This document shows, piece by piece, positions 12,135 through 28,078 of a DNA stretch of 64,000 nucleotides. Position 1 is the first letter of the stretch; every line of letters begins with the position of its first letter. Where the stretch lies: the NCBI GenBank assembly GCA_014706385.1, contig JACGZH010000007.1, positions 627,501 through 691,500 of the forward strand. The letters run 5' to 3'. This stretch comes from Phaffia rhodozyma. Its lineage: Eukaryota > Basidiomycota > Tremellomycetes > Cystofilobasidiales > Mrakiaceae. The notes under the pieces are model-generated. The model did no database searches and had not been told where the DNA came from. It saw only the letters and a list, made by a program, of their open reading frames with translations. The position numbers and the translations under genes were made by a program.

Positions 12135-14203
12135 TCATCGATCTCGTCTGCCATTGTGACTAGCATATCGGTCCCGGTCTCGGTCTCGATCTCGATCGTC
12201 TCTGTCCCTATACCTGCCGCTACTTCTACCGGAATCTCTTCCGTATCCAGCAGGACTCCTCGACCGACTCCTTCTCCTTCCTCCCCCTCCTCCTCCTCCT
12301 GCGCTGCCTCGGTAGTCTCGTCCCGAATCCCTTCTCGGTTCATCTTCTCTCCGTCTCCCTTCGGACCGTCTGTCGTCTCTTGGCCGGTCAGGACGATCAT
12401 CTCCTCCTCGTGCGCCTTTGGATGACCCACTTCGAGAGAGATCACGATCGTCAAACACCATACCCATAGAGGATTGGCCTCCTCGTTGATCGAATCGCTG
12501 ATCTCGATGTCCCCCTCCTCCTCCTCTTTCTCCTGCACCACCAAACCCACCTCGATTACCACCACCACCGCCACCTCCTCCTCCTCCTCCTCCTCGACCA
12601 TTGGAGGCGGATGTCACCTTGAGCGCAGCCGAACTCCATGAACCTCCCATCTTGGATACAGATTGAGAGCTATGGAACGTTCATCGTCAGTTGATGTATC
12701 AAGCCATAGAGACGTACAAAGATACCAGCAAGGCACAGGTTGAATTGGCCAGCAACTCAAAAGTAACATGAGACAAGACACTCACAAATCTACCCAGATT
12801 CGACGATCATCCACGAGAACGTTTTGCATCTTGAAGTATGCCTAAAAGTTTCATTGAACATAACCAGTTTCCTGGACGTCAGAAAGAAAACACGACAACG
12901 ACGACTGTTCACAGCGCGCCAACGGGTTTCAAATCAGACGAGAAAAAGAAGACTACGACGAACCTGCTCGGCTTCTTCCCTCTTGTCAAACTCGACAAAC
13001 GCGTACTGCAAGCTGTCTCCCGTCTTTTTATCTCTGATGACCTCACAGCTCATGATCGTTCCGAATCTCGAAAAGATCAACTCTAGGTCTTCGTCCCTCG
13101 TGACCGGGTTAAGTTTGCACACAAACAACACGTTCTCCGGTGGTCGGACGTTCGCGAACGGGAGATCCCCAATCATCTCCAATGTTAGAGCAGAAGCAGA
13201 AGCGGCAGCCAGACGACGTTCTTCCTCCGCCTGTTCGGCAGGTAACGTTTCCAGAGGGTCTTCGTTGTCGGCTATTCGCAAGTTAAAGTTTGTGTCTGGA
13301 ATCATCGTCGGCGAACCAGGCGGAACGAGTAGACCAGGCGGATCGTCGAACGGATCATCTATAAAAGTATACGAAAGACATCTGATGTCAGTACATTGTC
13401 TCGAGTACATGTTTTCTGTGTTCCGTGACTCGAAAGTGAATGGGAAGAAGAAGCAAAGATAGGTGGAAGGAATCACCTAATACCACGACGTGTCGAATCC
13501 TGATATCCTTCATCGGCCTTCCCGTTCCATCGACAAAGGTCTCATTCATCTTCTCCAACACATCCAGACCCTCGACCACCGAACCAAACACGGGATGTTT
13601 CCCATCCAAATAATCGATAGGTCCTTCGTTTAACGTCAAGAAAAACTGACTACCACATCCACCTTTAGGACCTCCGGCGAAAGCCATGGAGACCGTCCCT
13701 CGGCTCGTATGTTTCAGACTTTGGACGATTGGCGGTTTGAAGTATCGAGGCACAGAATCATCAGACGGAGAGGATAGGTAAGAGAATATAGATTCTCCGC
13801 CTTCACCTGTGGCAGTTGGGTCTCCGGTTTGGGCGATGAAATCCTTGGAAACTATATGAACAGAACAGAACAAAAGAGAACAAAGCCAACGCGCATGCAT
13901 CAACTTGTAGGTAAGCAAACAACCAAAGCACTCTCTAGAAACTGAACTAGCCAAAAGAAGGAACGTACCATTGAAGAACGCGTTCAGATTGTAGTAGTAT
14001 ACTTTACATAGCTGTGGGTAACCAGAATAAAAACCCGTATACGTATCGAAGGAAAGATCAGTCCTTAATCCATAAGAAAAGCATCTTGCATAGATGGGAT
14101 GGTAAGAGCTCACCTTCAGAAAGTTCAGACACAGTTCAGGACATGCTTCAGTCTCCAAATCGATCACCAAATCTCCTAGTGAGGTCTCGAACAACACACT
14201 CAT
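12135..14203 (-). CDS. PPIL4-type nuclear cyclophilin with RNA-recognition motif
   Basis: This is a peptidyl-prolyl isomerase domain joined to an RRM, as in PPIL4 (fungal CYP6), a spliceosome-linked nuclear protein. The cyclophilin part starts [16 protein letters not shown] and contains [38 protein letters not shown] and [13 protein letters not shown]. The linker [11 protein letters not shown] is a strong PPIL4 signature. The RRM runs [12 protein letters not shown] to [13 protein letters not shown] and continues after an intron with [23 protein letters not shown]. The tail is a long Gly run followed by Arg/Asp/Ser repeats ending in NGRRDR. The position that holds the catalytic Arg in active cyclophilins reads AFFN then VSKDFI, so Arg is absent, as in human PPIL4. 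About six introns. The start is the first Met that aligns with the family. Confidence 0.94.
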
Positions 14204-14456
14204 CGCGTGTAAGAAGTTCTGAACAAGCAAAGTCGAGAGAAATGAGGATAGAGCAGATGTGGTGATGTATCGGTCGCGTCCTCATCGTATCTAGATTGAC
14301 TTGGAGAAAAGCTAACTTGAGCGGGTGTAACCCTAACAAACAACTTTATTTCCTATACGATCTTTCCATATCGTCCGCTACTCGTTTTCGTTCTCATCCT
14401 CCCATCCGGCTAAGGTCTTTGCCTCCTTCTAGCTCTCTTTCTTCACTCTTTCCGCA
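14204..14456. promoter_or_regulatory. Bidirectional promoter of the PPIL4-like and mL43 genes
   Basis: Only 253 bases separate the two divergent start codons, so the promoters must overlap. The region holds one AACCCTAA word at 14329-14336. That word is the binding core of Tbf1-type factors at ribosome-related genes in yeasts and also matches telomere repeats. Confidence 0.6.
14329..14336 (+). promoter_or_regulatory. AACCCTAA element
   Basis: An exact AACCCTAA lies about 120 bases upstream of both divergent starts. A Tbf1-like role at the mitoribosomal gene is inference. Confidence 0.35.
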
Positions 14457-15420
14457 ATGAGACCCAGTCCGATTTCGTTCATAAAACCGGTCAAGATTCC
14501 TCCGCCGTTCTATGTGCCTCCTTCTTCGGTGAGATCCTACACGGTACCCGGATATTTGCACTTTACCCAGCCCTGCCGACGGATGGAGTTTGAGTACCAT
14601 CAGTCCGATGTCACTGCCGAGGGTATGAGGTGAGACCTTGGTTTTTCCTTAGCTATCAGCTTCAACAGGAATTCAAGAAGAGAAAGAAGTTCTTCTGTCT
14701 GGATCAGTTCGGCTTTATCGTTCTCTGCTCTTTCTCTGCCATCCGCCTGTCGTGTGGTCCATCCACAGGGTACCATGTCCTGACGCTTTCTCTCTTCTCC
14801 CTCTTCTTTCCTTTAGGGAATACCTTCGAACGTCTATCACCCGACTGGCTAGAGCCAACCCTCAGACAGAATTCATCGTTCGTTCGGCCCGAGGAGGAAA
14901 AGCTCCTGTCGTTCGAGCTATATACAGTGCGTTCCCGCTTTTCCCTCCTACTCTTTTCTACTTTTTGGCCGTTTTTCTTTCTTGTCTCTTAGCTACATGA
15001 TCGGGACTGAGCTGACCGTCATGGTTTGTCTGTCTGCGATATTGCTTGATGTTCCTGTTTGGCAACTCTCTCTTATTTTGGGTGTTGTGTGCTGCAGCTA
15101 CTGGAAGGGAAAAGTCCGTTTGCTTGAAGCAGCTTCGACCGGACACTGTCGAGTTACGTGTACGTACACTCTATTCATCTTAAAGCATGCTCTCTTTCGA
15201 ACCGTTCCCTTATTCTCTTTCTTGCATTGGACGATCGGACGAAATCATAACTTTATATATAAAACCCCCCTTGAAACCAAAACAGGTTCGAAACTTGCTT
15301 CGACAGTCAGGAAACAGAATCTTCTCCCTTCGTCATGCTCAGATCCAACCTGGCCCGGGATCGACCTCTGCTCGTGGAATCTGGAGTGGAATGCATATCC
15401 CGAAACCTTTCAACATCTAA
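14457..15420 (+). CDS. Mitochondrial large-subunit ribosomal protein mL43 (MRPL51 family)
   Basis: This is a subunit of the mitochondrial large ribosomal subunit, the yeast Mrpl51 family with its thioredoxin-like fold. Exon 1 (14457-14632) gives MRPSPISFIKPVK and QPCRRMEFEYHQSD. An intron to about 14817 joins REYLRTSITRLARANPQTEF, IVRSARGGKAPVVRAIY. A third exon from about 15098 reads TTGREKSVCLKQLRPDTVELR, and the last exon starts after an acceptor near 15284 with RNLLRQSG and ends GMHIPKPFNI. The CRRMEFEY and NPQTEFIV stretches and the GREKSVCLK strand match the family. Nothing in the body is missing. No long leader is needed because the mature domain starts near the N-terminus. Confidence 0.88.
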
Positions 15421-15940
15421 TCTTTCCTTCTTTGAGGTATAGATCAAAAAAAGAAAGTGCAGACGGGACGAGGGGAGGAGAGAGAGGAGAAAGAAGGGAG
15501 AGAGGGAGTTTATCATATGTGCATGGGCCGTCTTGGTTTAACTTTTTCCTTGAGTCGTGTGCAACCGAAATCGAAGAAAAAAGGGAGAGAGAACAAAGAG
15601 AAGAGGAAGCAATATTGGAGAAGAAAAAGACTTGACCATGTGGCTCAATCCATCCTGGTATTGTTCGAACAAAGATGATGGATCGTGATTACAAGGAGAC
15701 TGATTAGAGTCCAATTTGTCCCTCCTAGGAAATTCACTCATATCGTTTAGATTTTTCACATTCACGATTTCTCACTATGAACGAGCCACGTCTTTCGCGG
15801 ATCGACCCAACAGAGATTCAGGAAGAAGAAGAAGACAATGATGACGAGAAGAAAAGAGGAATTCTGAGTGAAGAGTTACAATCTTTCATTCATTTTTTTC
15901 TTCTGTTTCCATTTCCTCTTCTCTCCATCCCACCCCTTCT
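15421..15940. other. Convergent 3' intergenic region between two mitoribosomal genes
   Basis: This holds the 3' flanks of mL43 (plus) and uL4m (minus). It is purine-rich on the plus strand around 15440-15640 and shows no plausible gene. Open frames here are low-complexity Lys/Arg/Glu runs. Confidence 0.6.
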
Positions 15941-17734
15941 TTAAGCAGTCGAGGGTGATTGACCGTCCGGCAGCACTCTTAAGAGCCAGTCCGCTCTCCT
16001 CTTCATCTCTTGCTCCTCCTCCAGACTCAGCCTTTCTCCAGCCGGTTGACCCAACCCGAACTCTGTCATATCACCCTCACCCTCACCGCCTAGCTGAGCT
16101 TCCAGCTGTCTCAGCATCTCCTTACTTTCATCGGGCTGACCGTCCTCCGGGAAGTCACTTAATCCAAGCGCTCTTCGTCTCATGACCATGGCGTTTCCGT
16201 CGAACTGAGCGGAGTAAGCGGCCTCGTCAAACTGACGGACTTTGGCAATCAGCCACTCGAGAGCGGGCATGTCAAACACAAGCTCATGAGTCTTGAGGAT
16301 GTCGAGAGTAGAGATTGAGGAAATCGAGGCGAGCCTCATGGACGAGATATTGCTGATTGATCGGGGAAGTAAATTCGAGGGTGGGACCGCGAACGGTGAG
16401 TGAAGGAACAATGCTTTTTTGTAGCCGAGCTCTAAGGAATGGAGAAAGTGAGGAAAGAACGGGAATAAAAGAGATGGGATGATCAGAACAGGAAGAAAAT
16501 GTATACAGAGTAGACTGTTGAAGACACACCTTTGAGTCGATTACCGATATGAGCCGACTTGGAGGCTGCTTGGACCATATTGGCAGGCTTGCCAGGCTTG
16601 ACAACCCGCTTAGCCGGGACAAGCCAATCGTCCATAACAAGTCCCTGCGAATCGACCACTCGGAGTCGTCCCTCTCGCATTCGCTGGGACAGAGCAATCT
16701 TGAACCCAAGCTGACGGGTCTTTCGAGTCAAATCTGTAGACCAATCTCGAGGCTTCGGTCCATGAATGGATCCTCCTCCGACACCTGTCGAGCGTGAAAT
16801 AAAGGAGAGAGGAAAAGAGAAGAAAAAAGCAGGAGATTTCGATGATTAGAGAAACAGGAGATAATAAGATTTATCCGGTCTAAGAAAGAAAGACACGTAC
16901 GGATACCACTTCCTGAATCACCGACTCGAGCCTTTCCTGTTCCTTTCTGTGGTCGAAGCTTCTTTCCACTTCCTCTGACCTCGTCCCTTCGAAGCGAACT
17001 AGCCGTTCCTTGTCTCAACAAAGTCATATGGTGGACCACACACTGATGAAGAATGTCCTTCCTCAGAGGAACACCAAAGATATCCCGAGGAAGCGGGACG
17101 ATAGTCTCGGCCGCCTGGGCGGGAGGTACTGTTGGAGTGATCGAGGAAAGAGGGGTATAGATAGGGAAGAGGGGTGCATAGGGTGGTTTAGGGCTGAACG
17201 CTATCGGCGAGATTGGGTTGACTGGAAGAGAAGGTAAAGATAGGCGAGAAAAGAGGGAAAAAAGGACCAATTCAAGACGTAAGCTACACCAGTTACAAAA
17301 GAAGGGAGGATACACAGAAACAAATCATCATCAAGGGAGAAAAGTAGAAGCAAGAACCAAAGAATGGAGGACGCAAAGGACAAGCTATCTGTTCGACGCA
17401 AGAGTCGAGAACACGTCCAGAAGAGATTATGTACTAAGACTGTTCTTCGATCTCTCGACATACACTTGGAGTGGTTTGATAGACCTCTAAGATGACCGGT
17501 ACACAGCCTCCTGACACAACAGAGCAAGAGAAGCAAAGCAAAATAAAAAGACAAGCTCTCACCGATCTTTCCATCGACAACGACATCCCGTTTGGGATCA
17601 AGAATCAAATGATGCGAGTGGGCGTGTCGAACCAAGGAAGGCCCGACTCTGGACGCGGCGGTCAGAGCAACTCGAGAAGATCCAGCTGAAGCGGGACCCT
17701 GCATAAGAGAAGCAAGTAGCGAGCGAGAAGCCAT
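15941..17734 (-). CDS. Mitochondrial ribosomal protein uL4m (MRPL4/Yml6 family)
   Basis: This is the mitochondrial homologue of ribosomal protein L4. The start MASRSLLASLMQG opens an Arg/Ser/Ala-rich leader ending near VRHAHSHHLI. After an intron the L4 core reads IFGVPLRKDILHQCVVHHM, LLRQGTASSLRRDEVRGSGK and KLRPQKGTGKARVGD, the standard L4 loop. Then GGGSIHGPKPRDWS and TRKTRQLGFKIALSQR lead to VVDSQGLVMDDW. The C-terminal region (HELVFDMPALEWLIAKVRQFDEA and an acidic tail ending SPSTA, TAA at 15941-15943) is a fungal extension. About five introns. The first intron is long (about 350 bases) and lies just after the leader. It is convergent with mL43, so two large-subunit proteins are direct neighbours. 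Confidence 0.92.
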
Positions 17735-18344
17735 CTTGGGAAGCAAAGGAGAGCAAAGACAAGGGAGAAGACGATATCCGTGTCCGTATCCTTTGCAAGT
17801 TGGGAGAGGCAAAGAAATCTAGAATAGACGGATGTTGAGTGGGTATTTTTGATTTATGTATATAACCTTAGACAACATCCGGGCTACATAAGTACACAGC
17901 CCTAGTCACGTGATGTTTATCTAGTCAGGACGCCTTCATATACGTAACTCACAGATGCCAACAGAGCAAGCCAGCCGGAAGAAGGCTTGGCTGGTGTCCA
18001 TCAGTCAAACGCCATGGGTTGTAGGGAGAGAAATGCAGCACAATGAGAGCACAAGACACTCCGTCGTTCATAGTACACTGAGAGTCCGAAGAGAGCGAAG
18101 AAAGCGAAAGGAAGGAAAGAGAAAGAGAACAGACACAATCTCGCCCAGTCGGAATTACCCGTTGGGGGTAAGCGAGAACAAATTCCGCTCGTCCTTCTTC
18201 TTCCTATCTTCCCTCCATCATCAACCCGTTCTTCGTCCTTTCTGTTCTCATACAGATATACTGGCAAGCATACGTTGTCACATACTCGTTCGATATTCCT
18301 ATCGAGTTTGATACCACCTCCGATACTCTCCTTGATCTCTCACG
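17735..18344. other. Divergent promoter region
   Basis: This region drives uL4m on the minus strand and the RING membrane protein on the plus strand. It holds a palindromic TCACGTGA and a pyrimidine-rich plus-strand leader from about 18180. I see no gene in it. Confidence 0.6.
17906..17913. promoter_or_regulatory. TCACGTGA palindromic E-box
   Basis: The full palindrome lies about 172 bases before the uL4m start and about 430 before the RING gene start. It is a perfect bHLH (Cbf1/USF-type) site by sequence; function is inference. Confidence 0.45.
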
Positions 18345-20768
18345 ATGCCAGGTCTGCTCACTCGAATCACATCGTTCATCCCTTCCCGTGTGAAACGTGT
18401 GGCCGAAGCGTACCGAACATCATCTACTCGGGTATTTCAGTCTGGTCCAACCGATGATTCGTCCGGGATGACCCCTTGGGGGTTCTTCATATCTTACTAT
18501 GGCCTCGTCCTCCTTGCTGTAGCTCTGATAACCAATCGAATTTGGGCCGTCGTCCGACCGGCCGGTCCGATGGACCGCAGACAAGCGGAACAAGACGATC
18601 CGTCAATTGAACAGCCTCGATGGAAGATCATCCTTCGGAGAACGTTGACCTCGACTCAAACACATAGGCTTCTCAGAATACCGTCGCTGCTGTATGTTCT
18701 CTACTCGGTCTATCTTCTCACATTATGCCTGCTACCTCATCCGACCTCTCCGACCGCATCCCCATGGATGGCCTCCCTCCCGCTTGCCAACCAGACACTG
18801 ACGATGCCCACCGAAAAGCTTTTTAAACGGGTCTTTACCAGTATCGCGGTCGGACTAATCACCGGCACATTCGCTCGCTCCCTAGAAGGCTTCGCCCATG
18901 TAGGCTCCCAGGCCAACCTGTTTTCGTTCGGCTTCCTTCTTCATCTGTACTCTAACCCGTTTATGCACCGCAAACAGCCAGAGCCGAGCAGGCCAGATTG
19001 GAACATTCTATTCGTTATCTGGCTGACGACTGTACAGTTCGCCTGGCTGCACGGGGCTGAATGCTCCCAAAGGTGGGCCAGAAATAGGTTGCTGCCGACT
19101 GCAGTATGCGGATCGATCCAAGTCGTAAGAGAATCTTTCTTTCTCCTCTGCCTTCGCCTTCGCTCTGACGTCCATCAAGCTGACCTCAAGTCTTTATGAC
19201 CGAATGGACAATGACAAATCATGGCGATTCGATTGTTATACATACAAAACATAACCTCCGAGTAGACTCACTTCACCTATCTTCTTCTCACGTCTCCATC
19301 GGCGCTGCCTGCTTTTACTTTGGCCTCAAACATGTTTACGCTCTTTCACTTTACGATCCTCGCCCTCACGCTTATCCTCTCGTTCTTCACTCAACTCCTC
19401 ACCCAGGGTACTATCAATCTCGATACGCTACTACCCATCAGTGATTGGCCTTCGACGAGCGAGGACTTTCCTACAGTGCTCCTCAAACTGAGCGCCTGTT
19501 GTCTCACCCACACCAAGATGGGCGGTCTAGGGAACGAGGTCGGTCTGATCGAGCTCCCGGCAGAGAGTTACGTCGATTTATCCAACTCTGCTTTTGCTAG
19601 AGATCCCACCGGTCCACATACAGACCTCTACGTGGCTTCGTCCCCATTGGATCGACACGTTTCGACTGGGTTTGGAAGAGAGATCACTCAGGTCAAAGCG
19701 TCCTTCCGACCTGGGATCCTCGGCTCATGGGAAGGTGGAGATGATTCTCCTTACTGGACAGAGTTCAGTCGGTTCTACACCGCGCTCAAAGAGTGGCTGG
19801 GTGCACTCGGCTGGTGGACGCTTGGGTGGGTACCCGGTGGAAGAGGTGCTTGGGACCTGGGTGCGAGAGCACTGAGATTCGGAGGTACTAGACGGCTCTC
19901 GAGAGGAGGCAGGTGGGGACTTAGGTTGGTCCCCATTCTCGCTGAAGGGGATGCCTTGATTGGGCCAGACTTTGAGCAAGAGGAAGAAGATCGAAGAGAG
20001 GAGCATCCACAAGACGACGTTGGAGAGGGTGAGGAGGATGAAAATGTGTACAAGAAGTTCCTTGCCGGAGGTTATACGCAAGTCAACGATCCATCTGAGG
20101 AGGACGACCCGACGTATCACCCTTCTAGATCCTCTCATCAAATCCGGCCTCAACTCCGAGCTCGATCCTATTCCTCCTCCTCCTCATCATCATCGTCAAC
20201 CTCATCTTCCCATTCTTCGTCGTCATCACCTGCTGCGTACTCTGACGAACCTCTGTCGACACTATCAATGCTCCCCCCATCCCCGACGCTACCCACCGTC
20301 CTCCTTGCACACATGACATCGTCTTCGTCCTCTCCTCTGACGAGAAGACGGTTCAATGCGCTCCTCCCTTCGTTGAGTGTACTCGACCCAGCTTCGTCAT
20401 CTTCGACCACGTCATCTTCATTCTTTTCTTCAACTTTGTCTCCTCCGCCCTTCTCCTCCTCCAGCCCGTATGCCGGACAGGAAGCTCTATCCTTGAAAGA
20501 GTTTGTTCGTCAACGAAGGGAACCCTCCGTGACACCATCTCCTTCGAATTCTTTCTCAAGACCGGACGCAGGGGATGAACCAGAAGGCAGAGTATGTGTG
20601 ATCTGTAGAGCGGACGAAAGGACGGTCATCCTCTGGCCTTGCAGATGTCTGGCATTATGTAACGACTGTAGAGAAACGTTGGCTACTAGAGGACAAAATG
20701 GGGCGTTGAGTGGTTGTCCTTGCTGTAGATCTAAAGTCGAGGGTTATTCCAGAATATATATTCCTTAG
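18345..20768 (+). CDS. Multi-pass membrane RING E3 ligase, Asi1/Asi3-like
   Basis: The predicted protein has several hydrophobic segments and a RING-type zinc site at its extreme C-terminus. Membrane stretches include GFFISYYGLVLLAVALI, LLYVLYSVYLLTLCLL, AVGLITGTF and, after one intron (about 19119 to 19265), FTILALTLILSFFTQLL. A long cytosolic or nucleoplasmic middle part is acidic and Ser-rich, with a poly-Ser run near 20166-20240. The RING reads VCVICRADERTVILWPCRC, then LCNDCRETLA, and CPCCRSKVEGYSRIYIP at the stop. That arrangement, with WPCRC and a terminal V-x-G-[YF]-S tail, matches yeast Asi1/Asi3, ubiquitin ligases of the inner nuclear membrane. Placement in the nuclear membrane is inferred from the family. 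Another membrane C4C4 RING family remains possible. Confidence 0.75.
20166..20240 (+). repeat. Poly-serine (TCC/TCA/TCG) tract in coding sequence
   Basis: Mixed TCN codons encode a Ser-rich block interrupted by Thr and His. It lies in the disordered middle part of the RING membrane protein. Confidence 0.85.
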
Positions 20769-21751
20769 ATAGATAAGAAGAAAACAACAAGGGAGAGGGG
20801 AGAGATCGTATCGTTTGTATCTGTATCTTCTTTTTCTTCTCTGTTGTTTGCTTGTTTGCGTTTGTATTTCTTTCCCCCCCCCCTTTTTTTTTCTTCCTTT
20901 CCCTTCTTCGGTTTCTCGACCTGACTTGTCTCCACTCTACTCTTCATCCTATCCAATCCGTCTCGTGTGCCATCGTGCACGATCGATCAGTTGTATTCAA
21001 TACCTATCTCTCCCGTTCCTCATCTCATTCTCTGTTTACTCTTTCGTTATATATTCCCCTGTCTTCCTTGACCTGACCTGATATAACAAATGATCTATGT
21101 TGATAATGATGTACGTGCTTCTGTCTCTCTTAACCATTCGACCACACAAAAACCCTTTCCTCTCTCCTTGCTGCAGAAGATAGAGAGGAAAAGGAGGGGG
21201 GGGGAAGGGGGCAAGAGGCAAGAAAGCGTTGCGCACCCGGAAACCCCGAGTTGAAACTCTTCGGAAAGCCGATATCATGTTCTCTCGTTCCCCTATTCCT
21301 AGTTTCTCTTTTTTTTCCTCTTGATTCTCATGGCATATACGATGCCCTGTTCCCCGTTTCCATACCTCGGTTTTCCGGTCCTGGTTCCTCTATGTCAGAG
21401 TTTTGTCATCTTCATTTGACTTTGTCAGTCAAAGTGGGCAGGCACGCAGGATAGGGTAGGACAAAAATGAGATGTAAGATAGACATGTCAGGAACGGATG
21501 AAAGAAAGGAAAGAAGGAAGGGAAAAGATGAAGAATAGATGAGAAGAGATCTCTGGCAACGAAATTGAGGGGCAGGGTGGAAAGAAGACTGAGAAAGGGG
21601 CAGAAGGGAGAGAGAAAAGTAGGGAAGGATAGGGACGAGGGCAAAGGAATTTCCAGAAGGGAAGGACAAAAAAGTAGAACGATCTGAGTTTCTTTTTCTT
21701 TCATCGTCTCCTCTCTCTCTCTCTCTCTCTCTCTTCGTCAACAGAGATCAC
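20769..21751. other. Convergent 3' intergenic region with homopolymer runs
   Basis: This is the 3' flank shared by the RING gene (plus) and YAK1 (minus). It holds a C run followed by a T run at about 20873-20891, a G run near 21194-21203, and a CT microsatellite next to the YAK1 stop. I see no gene. Open frames are low-complexity. Confidence 0.6.
21709..21734. repeat. (CT)n microsatellite at the YAK1 stop
   Basis: An almost perfect CT run ends 17 bases beyond the YAK1 stop codon, in its 3' untranslated region. Confidence 0.95.
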
Positions 21752-26851
<5,100 letters not shown>

Positions 26852-27666
26852 TTCCGTATTGGAGGAGAACAGCGAAGGATCGATGGACGGAAAGCCGTAC
26901 GTTTTCTTTTAGTGCGAGATGCTCTCTGACAGTCGGCTTATGGGAGGAGATGTATGTTGTCAAGATAGAGAGAGAGTGTGTTGTGTCTAGAAGTTAGAGG
27001 GAATTCTGAGGAGAGAAAATAAGAGAGAGATGGAAGAGAGGTACGGTGAGATCGCAAGATGGCCAGAGGAACCTTGAGGACTTTTTTTTCTCTTTTCTTC
27101 TTGAACAGATGAAAAGTTACTGACGATGTTCCAAACAGCTATCCCCAAGACAGGCGATATGACTCTGAATTGAAGTACAGAGCTACTCTAGAGACTGTTG
27201 TCTTTGAGGTTTTTTTCAAGTTGGTGTTGATGAGAGAGCCGACGAGGGAGACAGAGAGAAAAAGGGGAAGAGAGGGGGCTGTCAGCTGAACGGGGCTCGG
27301 TCCCAAGCGATTAAATCCGCGAGGGCTGGGGAAGCCGGAAATAGAGATCACCAAGCGTGTCGATGATGGGCTCTGACCGCCTACCTCACTGAATGATTCA
27401 CAGCAGACTGAGAAGAAGAGAAGGATAAAGAGAAAACGCAACGAACCGATTGGGTGTGTGATAGAGATGAGAGAGTGGAGACCAGAGGGACGAGAGTAGA
27501 TGGGCGAAGCTTCGAACGGTTGGGCTGTTTGGCCTTCTTGGGATAGAACACCAGGGCGCGCACACATACGTTCGTCAAGAACTGCGGACCGCTGTAACAA
27601 CACTGCTTATGTGCTCTTCCCTGGTGGAACGTGTTACTTGATCGATAGCACTTGTGTGGGCAAGGG

Positions 27667-27712
27667 TGTGAGTATCTGTGTGAGTATCTATGTGAGCATC
27701 TATGTGAGCATA
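27667..27712. repeat. Imperfect 12-base tandem repeat (TGTGAGTATCTA-like)
   Basis: About four copies of a TGTGAG[TC]ATCTA unit stand in a row. The repeat accounts for the His/Ser/Arg-rich open frame on the minus strand. Confidence 0.85.
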
Positions 27713-28062
27713 TACGTGCGTGTCTGTGTATGGTCTGGTTGCTCAACGTTTGTCGTTCAAGTTGTTACTATCCGAACAGAGAGATCCCAGTAAGACAGAG
27801 GGATGTGTACATGATCAATCTGAAGGCGGGAACCATCTGATGAGCGAGCAGTTATCAAGCATGGCATGCATATAGAGTCAGAAGTATAGAGAGCAGTAAA
27901 GAGTGTAAGTACAGGGCGGTAGAGGAAAGTAGTAGAAAGTATCAGATCGACGAAGCGGTCGCCTAGCAGAGAGGGAAAGGGCAATAGAAAAGAATAGAGT
28001 AGCAGTGTAGCAAGCACAGTAAGCTCAGTAAGCTCAGTAGGTGTACTGATTGTACTAACAGA

Positions 28063-28078
28063 GATCGATCGATCGATC
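28063..28078. repeat. (GATC)4 tract
   Basis: Four perfect GATC units lie in the YAK1-GND1 intergenic region. The tract is self-complementary. No role is proposed. Confidence 0.9.

Noticed and set aside
12119..12601. 160-codon minus-strand frame rich in Glu and Val
   Set aside because: It is the out-of-frame reading of the Gly/Arg/Asp-rich tail of the PPIL4-like gene.
27381..27746. 121-codon frame with His/Ser/Arg repeats
   Set aside because: It is explained by the 12-base tandem repeat and has no start or splice context.
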